From Planctomycetaceae bacterium UBA4732 (GTDB taxonomy: Bacteria > Planctomycetota > Planctomycetia > Gemmatales > Gemmataceae), in assembly GCA_002404095.1 (NCBI GenBank), contig DHJA01000218.1:371-22203 (forward strand): a DNA stretch of 21,833 bases, in the 5' to 3' direction. The translations under genes were made by a program, and so were the position numbers. How positions within the stretch are numbered: the first letter of the stretch is position 1; every line of letters starts with the position of its first letter. A model generated the notes under the pieces. That model did no database searches, was not told where the DNA came from, and worked only from the letters and a program-made list of their open reading frames with translations. Below, one piece after another: positions 15,236 to 21,833 of this stretch.

Positions 15236-17199
15236 ACGTGGGAAATCAGGGGATCACGGGCGACGAAGGCGAGCGCGTCACGTCCGGCGGATCGCTGCTG
15301 TCGTGGCTGGGCGCCGGCTTGGCGGTCTTGGCCGTGGCGGCGCTCGTCATCGCCGGCGTCTGCCTGTGGTACTTTCAGAAACCGCCGACGGTTGGCCCCG
15401 GCCCGAAGGTCGAGCCGGGAACACTCCTTGAGACGAAGGCTGTACCCGTACCGAAGGTACGCTTCACCGACGTTACGCAACAAGCCGGCATCCACTTTAC
15501 CCACACCAACGGCGCCTTCGGCAAGCGCTTGCTGCCGGAGACGATGGGGGCCGGCGCCGCGTTTGTCGACTACGACAATGACGGTAAACCCGATCTGCTA
15601 TTTGTCAATTCCTGTTACTGGCCCGGTCACGAAGAGAAAGGGCCGGCGCCGACGTTGGCTCTCTACCACAACCTCGGCGACGGCAAGTTTGAAGACGTGA
15701 CGGAAGCCGCGGGACTCGCCCTGACGATGTACGGCATGGGCGCAACAATCGGCGACTACGACAACGACGGCTGGCCGGACATTTTCATCACCGGCGTCGG
15801 CGGCAATCGGCTGTTCCACAACGAACCGGCGCCCGGCGGCGGCCGTCGCTTCCGCGAAGTGACGGCGGATGCCGGCGTCGGCGGTCCTGGCGGTTGGCCG
15901 AAGCCGGGCGACGGAGATTTCCTATCGCGTAAAGAGCTTTTGCCGTTCTGCACGTCTGCGTCGTTCCTCGATTACGACGGCGACGGCTTGCTCGATCTGT
16001 TCGTGTGCAGCTATGTCACCTGGTCGCCCGACTACGACCTTCACGCCAACTTTAACGTGGCCGGCGAGGACCGCAGTTTCGGCCCGCCGACGGCTTTTGA
16101 GGGCGCCCAATGTTTCCTCTACCACAACCTCGGCGGCGGCAAGTTCGAGGACGTTTCGGCCAAGGCCGGCATTCAGGTGTTCGACAAGGAAGGCGTGGAC
16201 GCGGCCGACCGCAAGCGCTCCGTCGCCAAGTCGCTCGGCGTGATTGTGGCCGACGTGGACGGCGACGGTTATCCCGACGTGATCGTGTCGAACGACACGG
16301 TGCGCAATTTCTTCTTCCACAACGTCCCGGCGCCGGGCGGCGGCCGTATGTTCGAGGAGATCGGCTACAAGAGTGGCGTCGGCTATGCGGAAGGCCGGGC
16401 GCGGGGGGCGATGGGCGTCGATTGGGCCTGGGATTATCGGCCGGGTCTGCACGCGGCGGCGATCGGCAACTTCGCGGATGAACCGGATACGTTTTTGTGC
16501 TTGGACGACGCTAAACGGCTGCGCTTCTCCGACCACGCCTTGGCCGAGGGCGTCGGCGGGCCGAGCCGGTCGCTGCTCAAGTTCGGCCTATTGTTCTTCG
16601 ACTATGACAACGACGGCCGAGCCGACTTGCTCACGTGCAACGGTCACGTCGAACCGGACATCGAGAAAATCCGAAAAAGCCAGAAGTACAAGCAGCCTGC
16701 CCAGCTGTTCTGGAACACGGGCAAACAGCCAGGGGGCTTCGAGCCGGTGACGGCCGAGGCGGCCGGCCCGGACTTGTTCAAGGAGATGGTCGGTCGCGGC
16801 TGCGCGTTCGCCGACGTGGACGGCGACGGCGCTTTGGATTTGGTGCTGACCGGCAACGGCGAAGCGGCTCGGCTGTTGCACAACGGCGGCGGCACGGGCC
16901 ATCACTGGGTCCGCCTGAATCTGCGCGGCGACGGCGTTCATTCCAACCGCAGCGCCATCGGGGCGCGAATCGTGTTGGAAGCCGGAGCCGTTGTGCAGCA
17001 GCGCGAGATCGCCGCATCGCGCGGCTACCTCAGCGCGAGCGAGCTGGTCGTGACGTTCGGTCTCGGCGCTGCGACGAAGATCGACCGGGTGACAATCCGC
17101 TGGCCGGGCCGCGACGCCGGGGCGCCGCAGGTGCTGATGGATGTGGCGGTTGATAAGGTCAATACGGTCGATCAGGTATACCAGAAGTCGGCGCCGTAA
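15232..17199 (+). CDS. CRTAC1-like FG-GAP/VCBS repeat protein with ASPIC/UnbV domain
   Basis: A 655-residue protein with an N-terminal membrane anchor (about 24-44) and a periplasmic body. Six repeats carry calcium-loop motifs of the D-x-D-x-D-G type, for example FVDYDNDGKPDLLFVN, IGDYDNDGWPDIFITG, FLDYDGDGLLDLFVCS, VADVDGDGYPDVIVSN, FFDYDNDGRADLLTCN and FADVDGDGALDLVLTGN, indicating a seven-bladed beta-propeller. The C-terminus (about 570-645) is an ASPIC/UnbV domain (SAIGARIVLEAGA...RGYLSASE...VTIRWPG). No heme motif is present. ATG 15232 overlaps the cytochrome stop. Such propellers bind proteins or polysaccharides, and UnbV-type proteins have been tied to biosynthetic clusters, so it may be a docking or catalytic partner of the cytochrome. 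The function is unproven. Confidence 0.93.
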   Translation: MNVGNQGITGDEGERVTSGGSLLSWLGAGLAVLAVAALVIAGVCLWYFQKPPTVGPGPKVEPGTLLETKAVPVPKVRFTDVTQQAGIHFTHTNGAFGKRLLPETMGAGAAFVDYDNDGKPDLLFVNSCYWPGHEEKGPAPTLALYHNLGDGKFEDVTEAAGLALTMYGMGATIGDYDNDGWPDIFITGVGGNRLFHNEPAPGGGRRFREVTADAGVGGPGGWPKPGDGDFLSRKELLPFCTSASFLDYDGDGLLDLFVCSYVTWSPDYDLHANFNVAGEDRSFGPPTAFEGAQCFLYHNLGGGKFEDVSAKAGIQVFDKEGVDAADRKRSVAKSLGVIVADVDGDGYPDVIVSNDTVRNFFFHNVPAPGGGRMFEEIGYKSGVGYAEGRARGAMGVDWAWDYRPGLHAAAIGNFADEPDTFLCLDDAKRLRFSDHALAEGVGGPSRSLLKFGLLFFDYDNDGRADLLTCNGHVEPDIEKIRKSQKYKQPAQLFWNTGKQPGGFEPVTAEAAGPDLFKEMVGRGCAFADVDGDGALDLVLTGNGEAARLLHNGGGTGHHWVRLNLRGDGVHSNRSAIGARIVLEAGAVVQQREIAASRGYLSASELVVTFGLGAATKIDRVTIRWPGRDAGAPQVLMDVAVDKVNTVDQVYQKSAP

Positions 17200-17210
17200 G
17201 CATCCCGAAG

Positions 17211-17270
17211 GCGAGCCGCCGGGTTTATCCCGGCGGGTTTGGGCCGGCGGGGATAAACCCCGCCGCTCGC
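17211..17270. repeat. Paired-hairpin inverted repeat (repeat E), probable terminator
   Basis: Two arms, 17211-17237 and 17244-17270, are reverse complements with four mismatches. Each is itself a hairpin with an 8-bp stem (CCGCCGGG/CCCGGCGG and CGGCGGGG/CCCCGCCG). It lies 11 bases after the ASPIC/UnbV gene and 33 bases before the selenoprotein start, so it may end the long operon. Confidence 0.85.
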
Positions 17271-17303
17271 TGGTTGTTAGAGCTTCTAATGAGGAGAACT
17301 ATA

Positions 17304-18452
17304 GTGGCACATGCAACCTTTCGCGCGGCCGGCTGGCTCGCGCTCCCGATCGTATTGGGCGGTTCCTTCGCGGCCGGCGCCGCTGAGCCGACGCCTCAAT
17401 GCCACGACTTCTTGGCGTCCGTTCGCCGCCTCGAATTCGTGGAAATGCTGACCGCCATTGTGAATGACGAAGAGATCGGCCCCGGCACCGGCTGGTTCCA
17501 TCCCGCCCAGAGCCGTTACAACTGGAAGTTGCTCGCCGAGCGCATGGACGCCGATCACGACGGCGCGATCACGCCGGAAGAGTTCACGGGGTCGCGTGAA
17601 CTCTTCGACCGCCTCGACCGCGACGGCGACGGCCGCCTTACCGCCGACGATTTCGACTGGTCCGAAAAATCGCCTTACTGGCGGCAGGCGGGAATGGCCA
17701 AGCAATTGCTCCGGCGCGCCGACGCCGACAGCGACGGCAAGGTGTCCGAAGAGGAATGGCTGGAAATGTTCCGGCAAGCCGTGAAGGACAAGGACAAACT
17801 GACGGCCGACGACCTGCGCGTCCTGCTCTTTCCGCCACAGCCGAAGGCGCCGCCCGGCCCGCCGCCGGGTATACCTTCGCAGACGACGCTCCTTCTCGGC
17901 CTGTTCCAAAGCGAAATCGGCTCACCGTCGGCCGGCCCCAAAGTCGGCGCGCCGGCCCCCGACTTCACTCTGCGCACGCCGGACGGTAAGAAAATCACCA
18001 TGCAAGTGTACCGCGCCGGCCGGCCGATGGTGCTGGTCTTCGGCAGTTTCACCTGAGGGCCGTATCGGTCCCAGTTTGGGGCCATCGAAGAGCTGAAAAG
18101 TCGCTACGGCGACCGCGCGGCGTTCCTTAACGTCTACGTCCGCGAGGCGCACCCGACCACCGGCTGGCGCATGGAGTCCAACGACAAGGAAGGCGTCTGT
18201 TTCGCTCAGCCGACCACCGACGAGGAGCGAAACACGATCGCACGTCAGTGTAAGACGACTCTCAAGATGACGGTTCCGCTGGTGGTGGACGGCATGGACG
18301 ACCGCGTCGGCCATCTTTATAGCGGAATGCCGGATCGGCTTTATGTGATTGGCCGCGACGGCCAAGTCGTCTACAAGAGCGGCCGCGGGCCGTTTGGCTT
18401 CCGGCCGGCGGAGATGGAGCAGGCTCTTATCTTGCACTTACTGGATAAATAA
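17304..18452 (+). CDS. EF-hand/iodothyronine deiodinase-like selenoprotein (TGA at 18054-18056 read as Sec)
   Basis: Read through one in-frame TGA, this is a 382-residue exported protein. It has a signal peptide (1-26), three canonical EF-hand loops (82-93, 105-116, 140-151), a Pro-rich linker (about 177-191) and a deiodinase-type thioredoxin fold (about 211-382). The active-site segment is RPMVLVFGSFT-Sec-GPYRSQF, matching the deiodinase GSxT-Sec-PPF. Sec is residue 251 and the catalytic-type EAH follows with His283, 32 residues on, as I recall for mammalian type 3 deiodinase. LYVIGRDGQVVYKSGRGPFG near the end also fits. The start is GTG 17304, behind GAGGAG at 7-base spacing; ATG 17289 overlaps that site. 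Gene callers would split it at 18056. A premature stop is the alternative, but the downstream frame is intact and conserved. It may reduce carbon-halogen bonds or act as a redoxin; the substrate is unknown. Confidence 0.9.
18054..18087 (+). promoter_or_regulatory. Sec UGA codon with candidate bacterial SECIS hairpin
   Basis: After the TGA (18054-18056), 18067-18072 pairs with 18078-18083 (six pairs including one G-U) around loop AGTTT (18073-18077). The stem extends through 18064-18065 with 18084-18085 and 18061-18062 with 18086-18087, with C18066 and T18063 bulged. The loop G is 17 bases after the UGA, within the range known for bacterial SECIS elements. It should recruit SelB and Sec-tRNA. 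Confidence 0.75.
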
Positions 18453-18904
18453 TGGGGAAGACGCGCAAAAATCGTCTCGATGATGTTTACCGCGCCACTA
18501 CGTATTTCGTGGACGCGCCGGCCGGGCGCTTGGCGTTTCGCGTCGGGCAAGCCAGCGCGGAAATCGACGCGTTGGCTACAGCGCACCAAGTCCGCACCTG
18601 GACCTACATCACCGCCTACAACCCCGGCTCGGTCGCGGCGCCCAGGGAGCGGAACGAGCAACGCCAGCAGGAGCTGAAACAGGCCGTAGCGGAGTCCGGT
18701 TATCCCTTTTACAGCGGCGAAGGCAAGGGAGACGGCGACTGGCCGGCGGAGCCGAGCTTGCTGGTGCTTGGCGTCAGTGAAATGGAGGCCGCGGCAATGG
18801 CGCGCCGGTTCGGCCAAGCCGCCGTCCTCTTCGGGGACCGGCACGGACCAGCACGTCTACTATGGACGGACGCTTATTCGGCGTCATCCATGCAGGGGGA
18901 TTAG
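18452..18904 (+). CDS. DUF3293 domain-containing protein
   Basis: A 150-residue cytoplasmic protein covering the whole DUF3293 family length. Recognisable blocks are VYRATTY (12-18), WTYITAYNPGS (50-60), the segment RNEQRQQEL, GDWPAEPSLLVLGV (95-108) and RRFGQAAVLFG (118-128). The family has no established function that I know of. Its ATG overlaps the TAA stop of the deiodinase-like gene by one base, so translation of this gene is probably coupled to read-through of the Sec codon. No Shine-Dalgarno of its own is evident. A compound palindrome begins 15 bases after the stop. Confidence 0.9.
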   Translation: MGKTRKNRLDDVYRATTYFVDAPAGRLAFRVGQASAEIDALATAHQVRTWTYITAYNPGSVAAPRERNEQRQQELKQAVAESGYPFYSGEGKGDGDWPAEPSLLVLGVSEMEAAAMARRFGQAAVLFGDRHGPARLLWTDAYSASSMQGD

Positions 18905-18918
18905 AGACACTACCAGAA

Positions 18919-19147
18919 GGCGAGCCGCCGGGCTTGTCCCTTTGGTATCTACACAAGTGGGGGGTGCCATGCTTTCGCGGCCTCTTTTCGGCACCATGCG
19001 CCCGCTCAAGCTGCCGCGAAAGCATGTGTGCCCACGTGGGTCTCCTGCTTTCGCGGGGTTGAGACTGGACGAGGTTTCGGGACCGGCCCGCGAAAGCATG
19101 GCACCCCGCTTGTGTAGATACTAATGGGACAAGCCCGGCGGATCGCC
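18919..19147. repeat. Nested compound palindrome (repeat F)
   Basis: Outer arms 18919-18940 and 19126-19147 (22 bases, one mismatch) resemble repeat E. Inside them, 18946-18980 and 19089-19122 form a second inverted repeat (TATCTACACAAG...GCTTTCGCGG, one mismatch and a 2-base length difference). Inside that, CCGCGAAAGCA 19014-19024 pairs with 19046-19056. Different repeat families appear inserted one in another. Confidence 0.85.
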
Positions 19148-19183
19148 CGGTTGTTGAAATAATTTCTAGTGAGGAAGAGCGTC

Positions 19184-20437
19184 GTGCAAAAAAGTCTATT
19201 AGCGACAGGGATTTATCTGATAATCGGCCTGACGGCGGCGCGCGCCGCGCCTCCCGACGGCTACCAACCCAAGGTCACGGTCGCGGCCGCCACGCGGCTG
19301 GATTGGACGTTCGCGCTCTCCAATCAGAGCCTTGCCGATCCGCCGGCCGACTGGCTAAAGGATTACGACTCCACGAAACAACAATACGAACTATACGTTC
19401 CGGCCAAGCGCGACCCGAAGAAACTGCTGCCGCTGATCCTGTTCGTGTCGCCGGGCAACGAGCCGATGGGCTGGAAGCACTTCGAGCCGGTCTGCAAGAA
19501 CCTCGGCTTCGTCTTCGCCGGCCTGCGCGACGCGGGCAACGACTGCCCGCTCAAGCGGCGCGTGCGCATCCTGTTCGACGTGCTGGACGACGTGCGCCGC
19601 CGCTACCCGACGGACTCCGACCGCACCTATGTCGTCGGCTTTTCCGGCGGCGGCCGCATCGCCTGCGCCGTGGCGTTCGCCTTGCCGGAAACCATCGGCG
19701 GCGCGATGCCGATCTGCGCCAGCGGCGATCTGCGCGACGAACCGTGGCTGCGCCAGCGCGTCATCGACCGGCTGAGCGTGGCCCTGATGACCGGCGAGAA
19801 CGACTTCAACCGCGCCGAAGTGGAGCGGCTGCGCGGGCCGTACCTGAAGGAAGTGGGTGTGCGGACGCGCTGGTGGGAACAGGCCGGCCTCGGCCACGGC
19901 GTCCCCAACGAAAAGCAGCTCATGGAAGCCGTGAAATGGCTCGATGAGGGCGTGGAACGGCGGCGAAAGCTGGCGAAGGACTATCCCGCAATGCGTGTGG
20001 TCGGCCAGGGCGCGCCGAGCCGGGAAGAGGCGGCGAAGGCGCTTTTGTCCGAAGGCAAGCGTCGGTTAGAGATAAAAAAGACCGTGTTTAGCGGCCTCAT
20101 GTTGTTGCAAGGCTGCATGAATCGCTGGCCGGACCTGCCGTCGGCCGACGAGGCGAAAACAGTGCTGCTGGATTACGAAGGCCGTAAGGAACGGCCGTGG
20201 GAAGCCGAGGACGTGGCCGAGCAACGGCGCTTCCTGATCGCGCAGGCTCGCGCCCTGGACGCTTACGCTTCCGGCGATCTGCCGCCGCAATACGCCAAGG
20301 AGCGGCCGGGCACGGCGAAGCAGGCGATGGCACTGTGGCGAAAGGTGTTGGAGGATGGCGCGGACGCGGACGCCTGCCGTGAGGCGAAGAAACGCATCCC
20401 GGAGTTGGAAAAGATCGCCGGCGCGCCGGACAAGTGA
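19184..20437 (+). CDS. Secreted alpha/beta-hydrolase with helical C-terminal extension
   Basis: The start is GTG 19184, 6 bases after GAGGAAG; a GTG at 19169 is in frame but lacks a ribosome site. The 417-residue product has a signal peptide (about 1-21, ending TAARA). The catalytic domain looks like the feruloyl-esterase/PHB-depolymerase-like branch of alpha/beta-hydrolases: nucleophile GFSGGGR (Ser154), acid TGEND (Asp207) and base GLGHGVP (His238). Residues after about 260 form a mainly helical extension, perhaps TPR-like, with no catalytic motif. It probably cleaves an ester outside the cytoplasm; the substrate is unknown. Repeat F lies just upstream, and its stop is 13 bases from the convergent ugd stop. 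Confidence 0.87.
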   Translation: MQKSLLATGIYLIIGLTAARAAPPDGYQPKVTVAAATRLDWTFALSNQSLADPPADWLKDYDSTKQQYELYVPAKRDPKKLLPLILFVSPGNEPMGWKHFEPVCKNLGFVFAGLRDAGNDCPLKRRVRILFDVLDDVRRRYPTDSDRTYVVGFSGGGRIACAVAFALPETIGGAMPICASGDLRDEPWLRQRVIDRLSVALMTGENDFNRAEVERLRGPYLKEVGVRTRWWEQAGLGHGVPNEKQLMEAVKWLDEGVERRRKLAKDYPAMRVVGQGAPSREEAAKALLSEGKRRLEIKKTVFSGLMLLQGCMNRWPDLPSADEAKTVLLDYEGRKERPWEAEDVAEQRRFLIAQARALDAYASGDLPPQYAKERPGTAKQAMALWRKVLEDGADADACREAKKRIPELEKIAGAPDK

Positions 20438-20450
20438 TGCGCTTCTCGCC

Positions 20451-21767
20451 CTACTCCGGCCGGCTCATCCTGCGGCCGATCGAATGGTAGACGAAGCCGT
20501 GGCTGGCCGGAATCTTGGGGTCGTAGAGGTTGCGGCCGTCGAAGAGGACGTGCTCGCGCAGCAGCCGGCGCATCACCTCGAAATCCGGATTGCGGAACTC
20601 CTGCCATTCGGTGACGATGGCCAGGCCGTCCGCTCCCTCCAGGGCGCCATACGGCCGGTCGCAGTACGTCAAACGGTCGCCGTATAGCGCGCGGACGTTG
20701 GCGGACGCCTCCGGGTCGTGGACGCGCAGGCGCACGCCGTCGGCCAGCAAAGCGTCGATTAGGGCCAGCGACGGGGCGTCGCGCACGTCGTCGGTGCGCG
20801 GTTTGAATGCCAGCCCCCATAACGCCAACGTCTTGTCCTTCAGCGCGTCGCCGTAATGCGCGCGGATTTTTCCCGCCAGCACCTGCTTTTGCCGGTCGTT
20901 GACGCGATCCACCGCCTGCATCATGTCGGCAGGCAGGCCGGCCTGATTTGACAGATGAATCAGAGCGCGAATGTCCTTGGGGAAACAACTTCCGCCGTAA
21001 CCCACTCCGGGAAAGAGGAATTGGAAGCCGATGCGCGCGTCGTGGCCGATGCCGCGGCGCACGTCGTTCACGTCGGCGCCGAGACGTTCGCAGACATTGG
21101 CCATCTCGTTAATGAAACTAATTTTCGTCGCCAGCATGGCGTTGGCCGCGTACTTGGTCATCTCGGCGCTTTCCGGCGACATGGCCAGAAACGGCCGTTC
21201 CGTGCGTAGATACGGAGCGTAAAGTTCTTGCAGAACGTCGGCGACCTCTTTGCGGCGGACTCCCACGACGATGCGATCCGGTCGAGTGCAGTCCTCGACG
21301 GCCGCGCCCTCTTTCAGAAACTCCGGGTTGCTGGCCACGTCGAGCGGGTGCTTGGCGCAGGCGTTGATGCGCTCCGCGACCTGATGATTCGTGCCTACGG
21401 GCACAGTACTTTTGATGACAACGATTTTGGGACCATTCGCGCAGTCGGCGATGGCGTCGGCCACGGCCCAAACGGTGGATAAATCGGCCGAACCGTCGGC
21501 GCTCTGCGGTGTACCGACGGCGATAAAGACCAATTGTGCTGGGGCGATGCCGCTGGCGAGGTCGGTCGTGAAATGCAAACGCGATTCTCGACGATTGCGG
21601 GCGACGATCTCTAGTAGGCCGGGTTCGTAGATGGGCAGCCGGCCATTTTCGAGCAACTCGATCTTGCGGGCGTCCTTGTCGATGCACCAGACTTCGTTGC
21701 CGCTCTCGGCAAAGCAGGCGCCCGTGACCAGGCCGACGTATCCCGTGCCGACTACTGCGAGCTTCAT
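20451..21767 (-). CDS. ugd: UDP-glucose 6-dehydrogenase
   Basis: A 438-residue member of the UDP-glucose/GDP-mannose dehydrogenase family, which oxidises a nucleotide sugar twice with NAD+ to the uronic acid (UDP-glucuronate) used for exopolysaccharide or envelope glycans. The NAD-binding GTGYVGL (7-13), IKSTVPVGT (118-126), NPEFLKEGAAV (147-157), Lys205 in TKYAANA, and the catalytic cysteine Cys261 in GYGGSCFPKD are all present. The length is typical. UDP-glucose is the most likely substrate from the GFQFLFPGVGYGGSCFPKD pattern; a GDP-mannose enzyme is less likely. ATG 21767 follows AAAGG. Upstream only a partial repeat is seen before the window ends. Confidence 0.94.
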   Translation of the reverse strand: MKLAVVGTGYVGLVTGACFAESGNEVWCIDKDARKIELLENGRLPIYEPGLLEIVARNRRESRLHFTTDLASGIAPAQLVFIAVGTPQSADGSADLSTVWAVADAIADCANGPKIVVIKSTVPVGTNHQVAERINACAKHPLDVASNPEFLKEGAAVEDCTRPDRIVVGVRRKEVADVLQELYAPYLRTERPFLAMSPESAEMTKYAANAMLATKISFINEMANVCERLGADVNDVRRGIGHDARIGFQFLFPGVGYGGSCFPKDIRALIHLSNQAGLPADMMQAVDRVNDRQKQVLAGKIRAHYGDALKDKTLALWGLAFKPRTDDVRDAPSLALIDALLADGVRLRVHDPEASANVRALYGDRLTYCDRPYGALEGADGLAIVTEWQEFRNPDFEVMRRLLREHVLFDGRNLYDPKIPASHGFVYHSIGRRMSRPE

Positions 21768-21799
21768 GCGTCTTTGCCTTTGGGTAGCGTCGTTATTTA

Positions 21800-21833
21800 G
21801 CGAGCCGGGTCGCCACTCCGGGCGCTTACGCGA
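21800..21833. repeat. Partial repeat related to repeat D, cut by window end
   Basis: GCGAGCCGGG at 21800-21809 equals the start of repeat D's left arm. ACTCCGGGCGCTTACGC (21815-21831) resembles the start of its right arm with small differences. The 33 bases between it and the ugd start show only the ribosome site. Confidence 0.5.

Noticed and set aside
18054..18056. TGA as a true stop making the EF-hand gene end at 18056 or a pseudogene
   Set aside because: The same frame continues the same domain with intact motifs, and the TGA falls exactly on the Sec position of deiodinases.
19099..19113. Sigma-54-like TGGCAC-N5-TTGT upstream of the hydrolase
   Set aside because: It lies inside a repeat arm, the -12 element has a mismatch, and the match is likely a by-product of the repeat.
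18905..19183. Small ORFs across the nested repeat
   Set aside because: All are translations of the palindromes in various frames, with no independent coding evidence.

Overview
The window looks like chromosomal DNA of a GC-rich planctomycete, most likely Gemmata-like. The reasons are a DUF1559 protein (prepilin-type N-terminus plus the H-X9-DG C-terminal motif), a five-heme cytochrome/TPR protein coupled to an FG-GAP/ASPIC-UnbV protein, many secreted alpha/beta hydrolases, and several unrelated palindromic repeats between genes. The taxonomic call is inference; no rRNA or tRNA gene is visible. No gene-free stretch exceeds 300 bases. The longest (18905-19183) is almost entirely a nested palindrome.

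Layout. 16-378 (-): pterin-4a-carbinolamine dehydratase. 617-1687 (+): secreted esterase. 1788-2636 (+): fumarylacetoacetate-hydrolase family protein, converging on mutL (2639-4444, -). 4503-4841, 4882-5211 and 5201-5623 (all -): three small genes. The first transcribed resembles Tse2-type ADP-ribosyltransferase toxins and overlaps its probable helical antitoxin. 5647-7191 (-): NtrC-type sigma-54 activator with a doubled Fis-type helix-turn-helix. 7390-8292 (+): secreted alpha/beta hydrolase. 8354-9352 (-): nitrilase-family amidohydrolase whose stop codon lies in a repeat. 9569-10021 (+): small Cys/Pro-rich secreted protein.

10267-17199 (+) is a probable operon: DUF1559 pseudopilin-like protein, lipoprotein, a 57-codon DUF1559 remnant, a 1089-aa membrane multiheme cytochrome/TPR protein, and a 655-aa FG-GAP/ASPIC-UnbV protein. 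The last three are chained by ATGA stop/start overlaps. This suggests one cell-envelope electron-transfer or binding module.

17304-18904 (+) holds the most striking locus. An EF-hand protein runs into an in-frame TGA, and the same frame continues as the rest of an iodothyronine-deiodinase-like domain. The TGA sits exactly at the selenocysteine position of the deiodinase active site and is followed at once by a plausible bacterial SECIS hairpin. I read it as one 382-residue selenoprotein (Sec251), not two genes or a pseudogene. A DUF3293 gene overlaps its stop by one base. 19184-20437 (+) is another secreted hydrolase, converging on a UDP-glucose dehydrogenase (20451-21767, -).

At least six palindromic or tandem repeat units of different families occur in 22 kb: between genes, inside the mutL linker, at the nitrilase 3' end, and one inserted inside another. 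They look like high-copy REP/MITE-like elements, some of them still or recently mobile.
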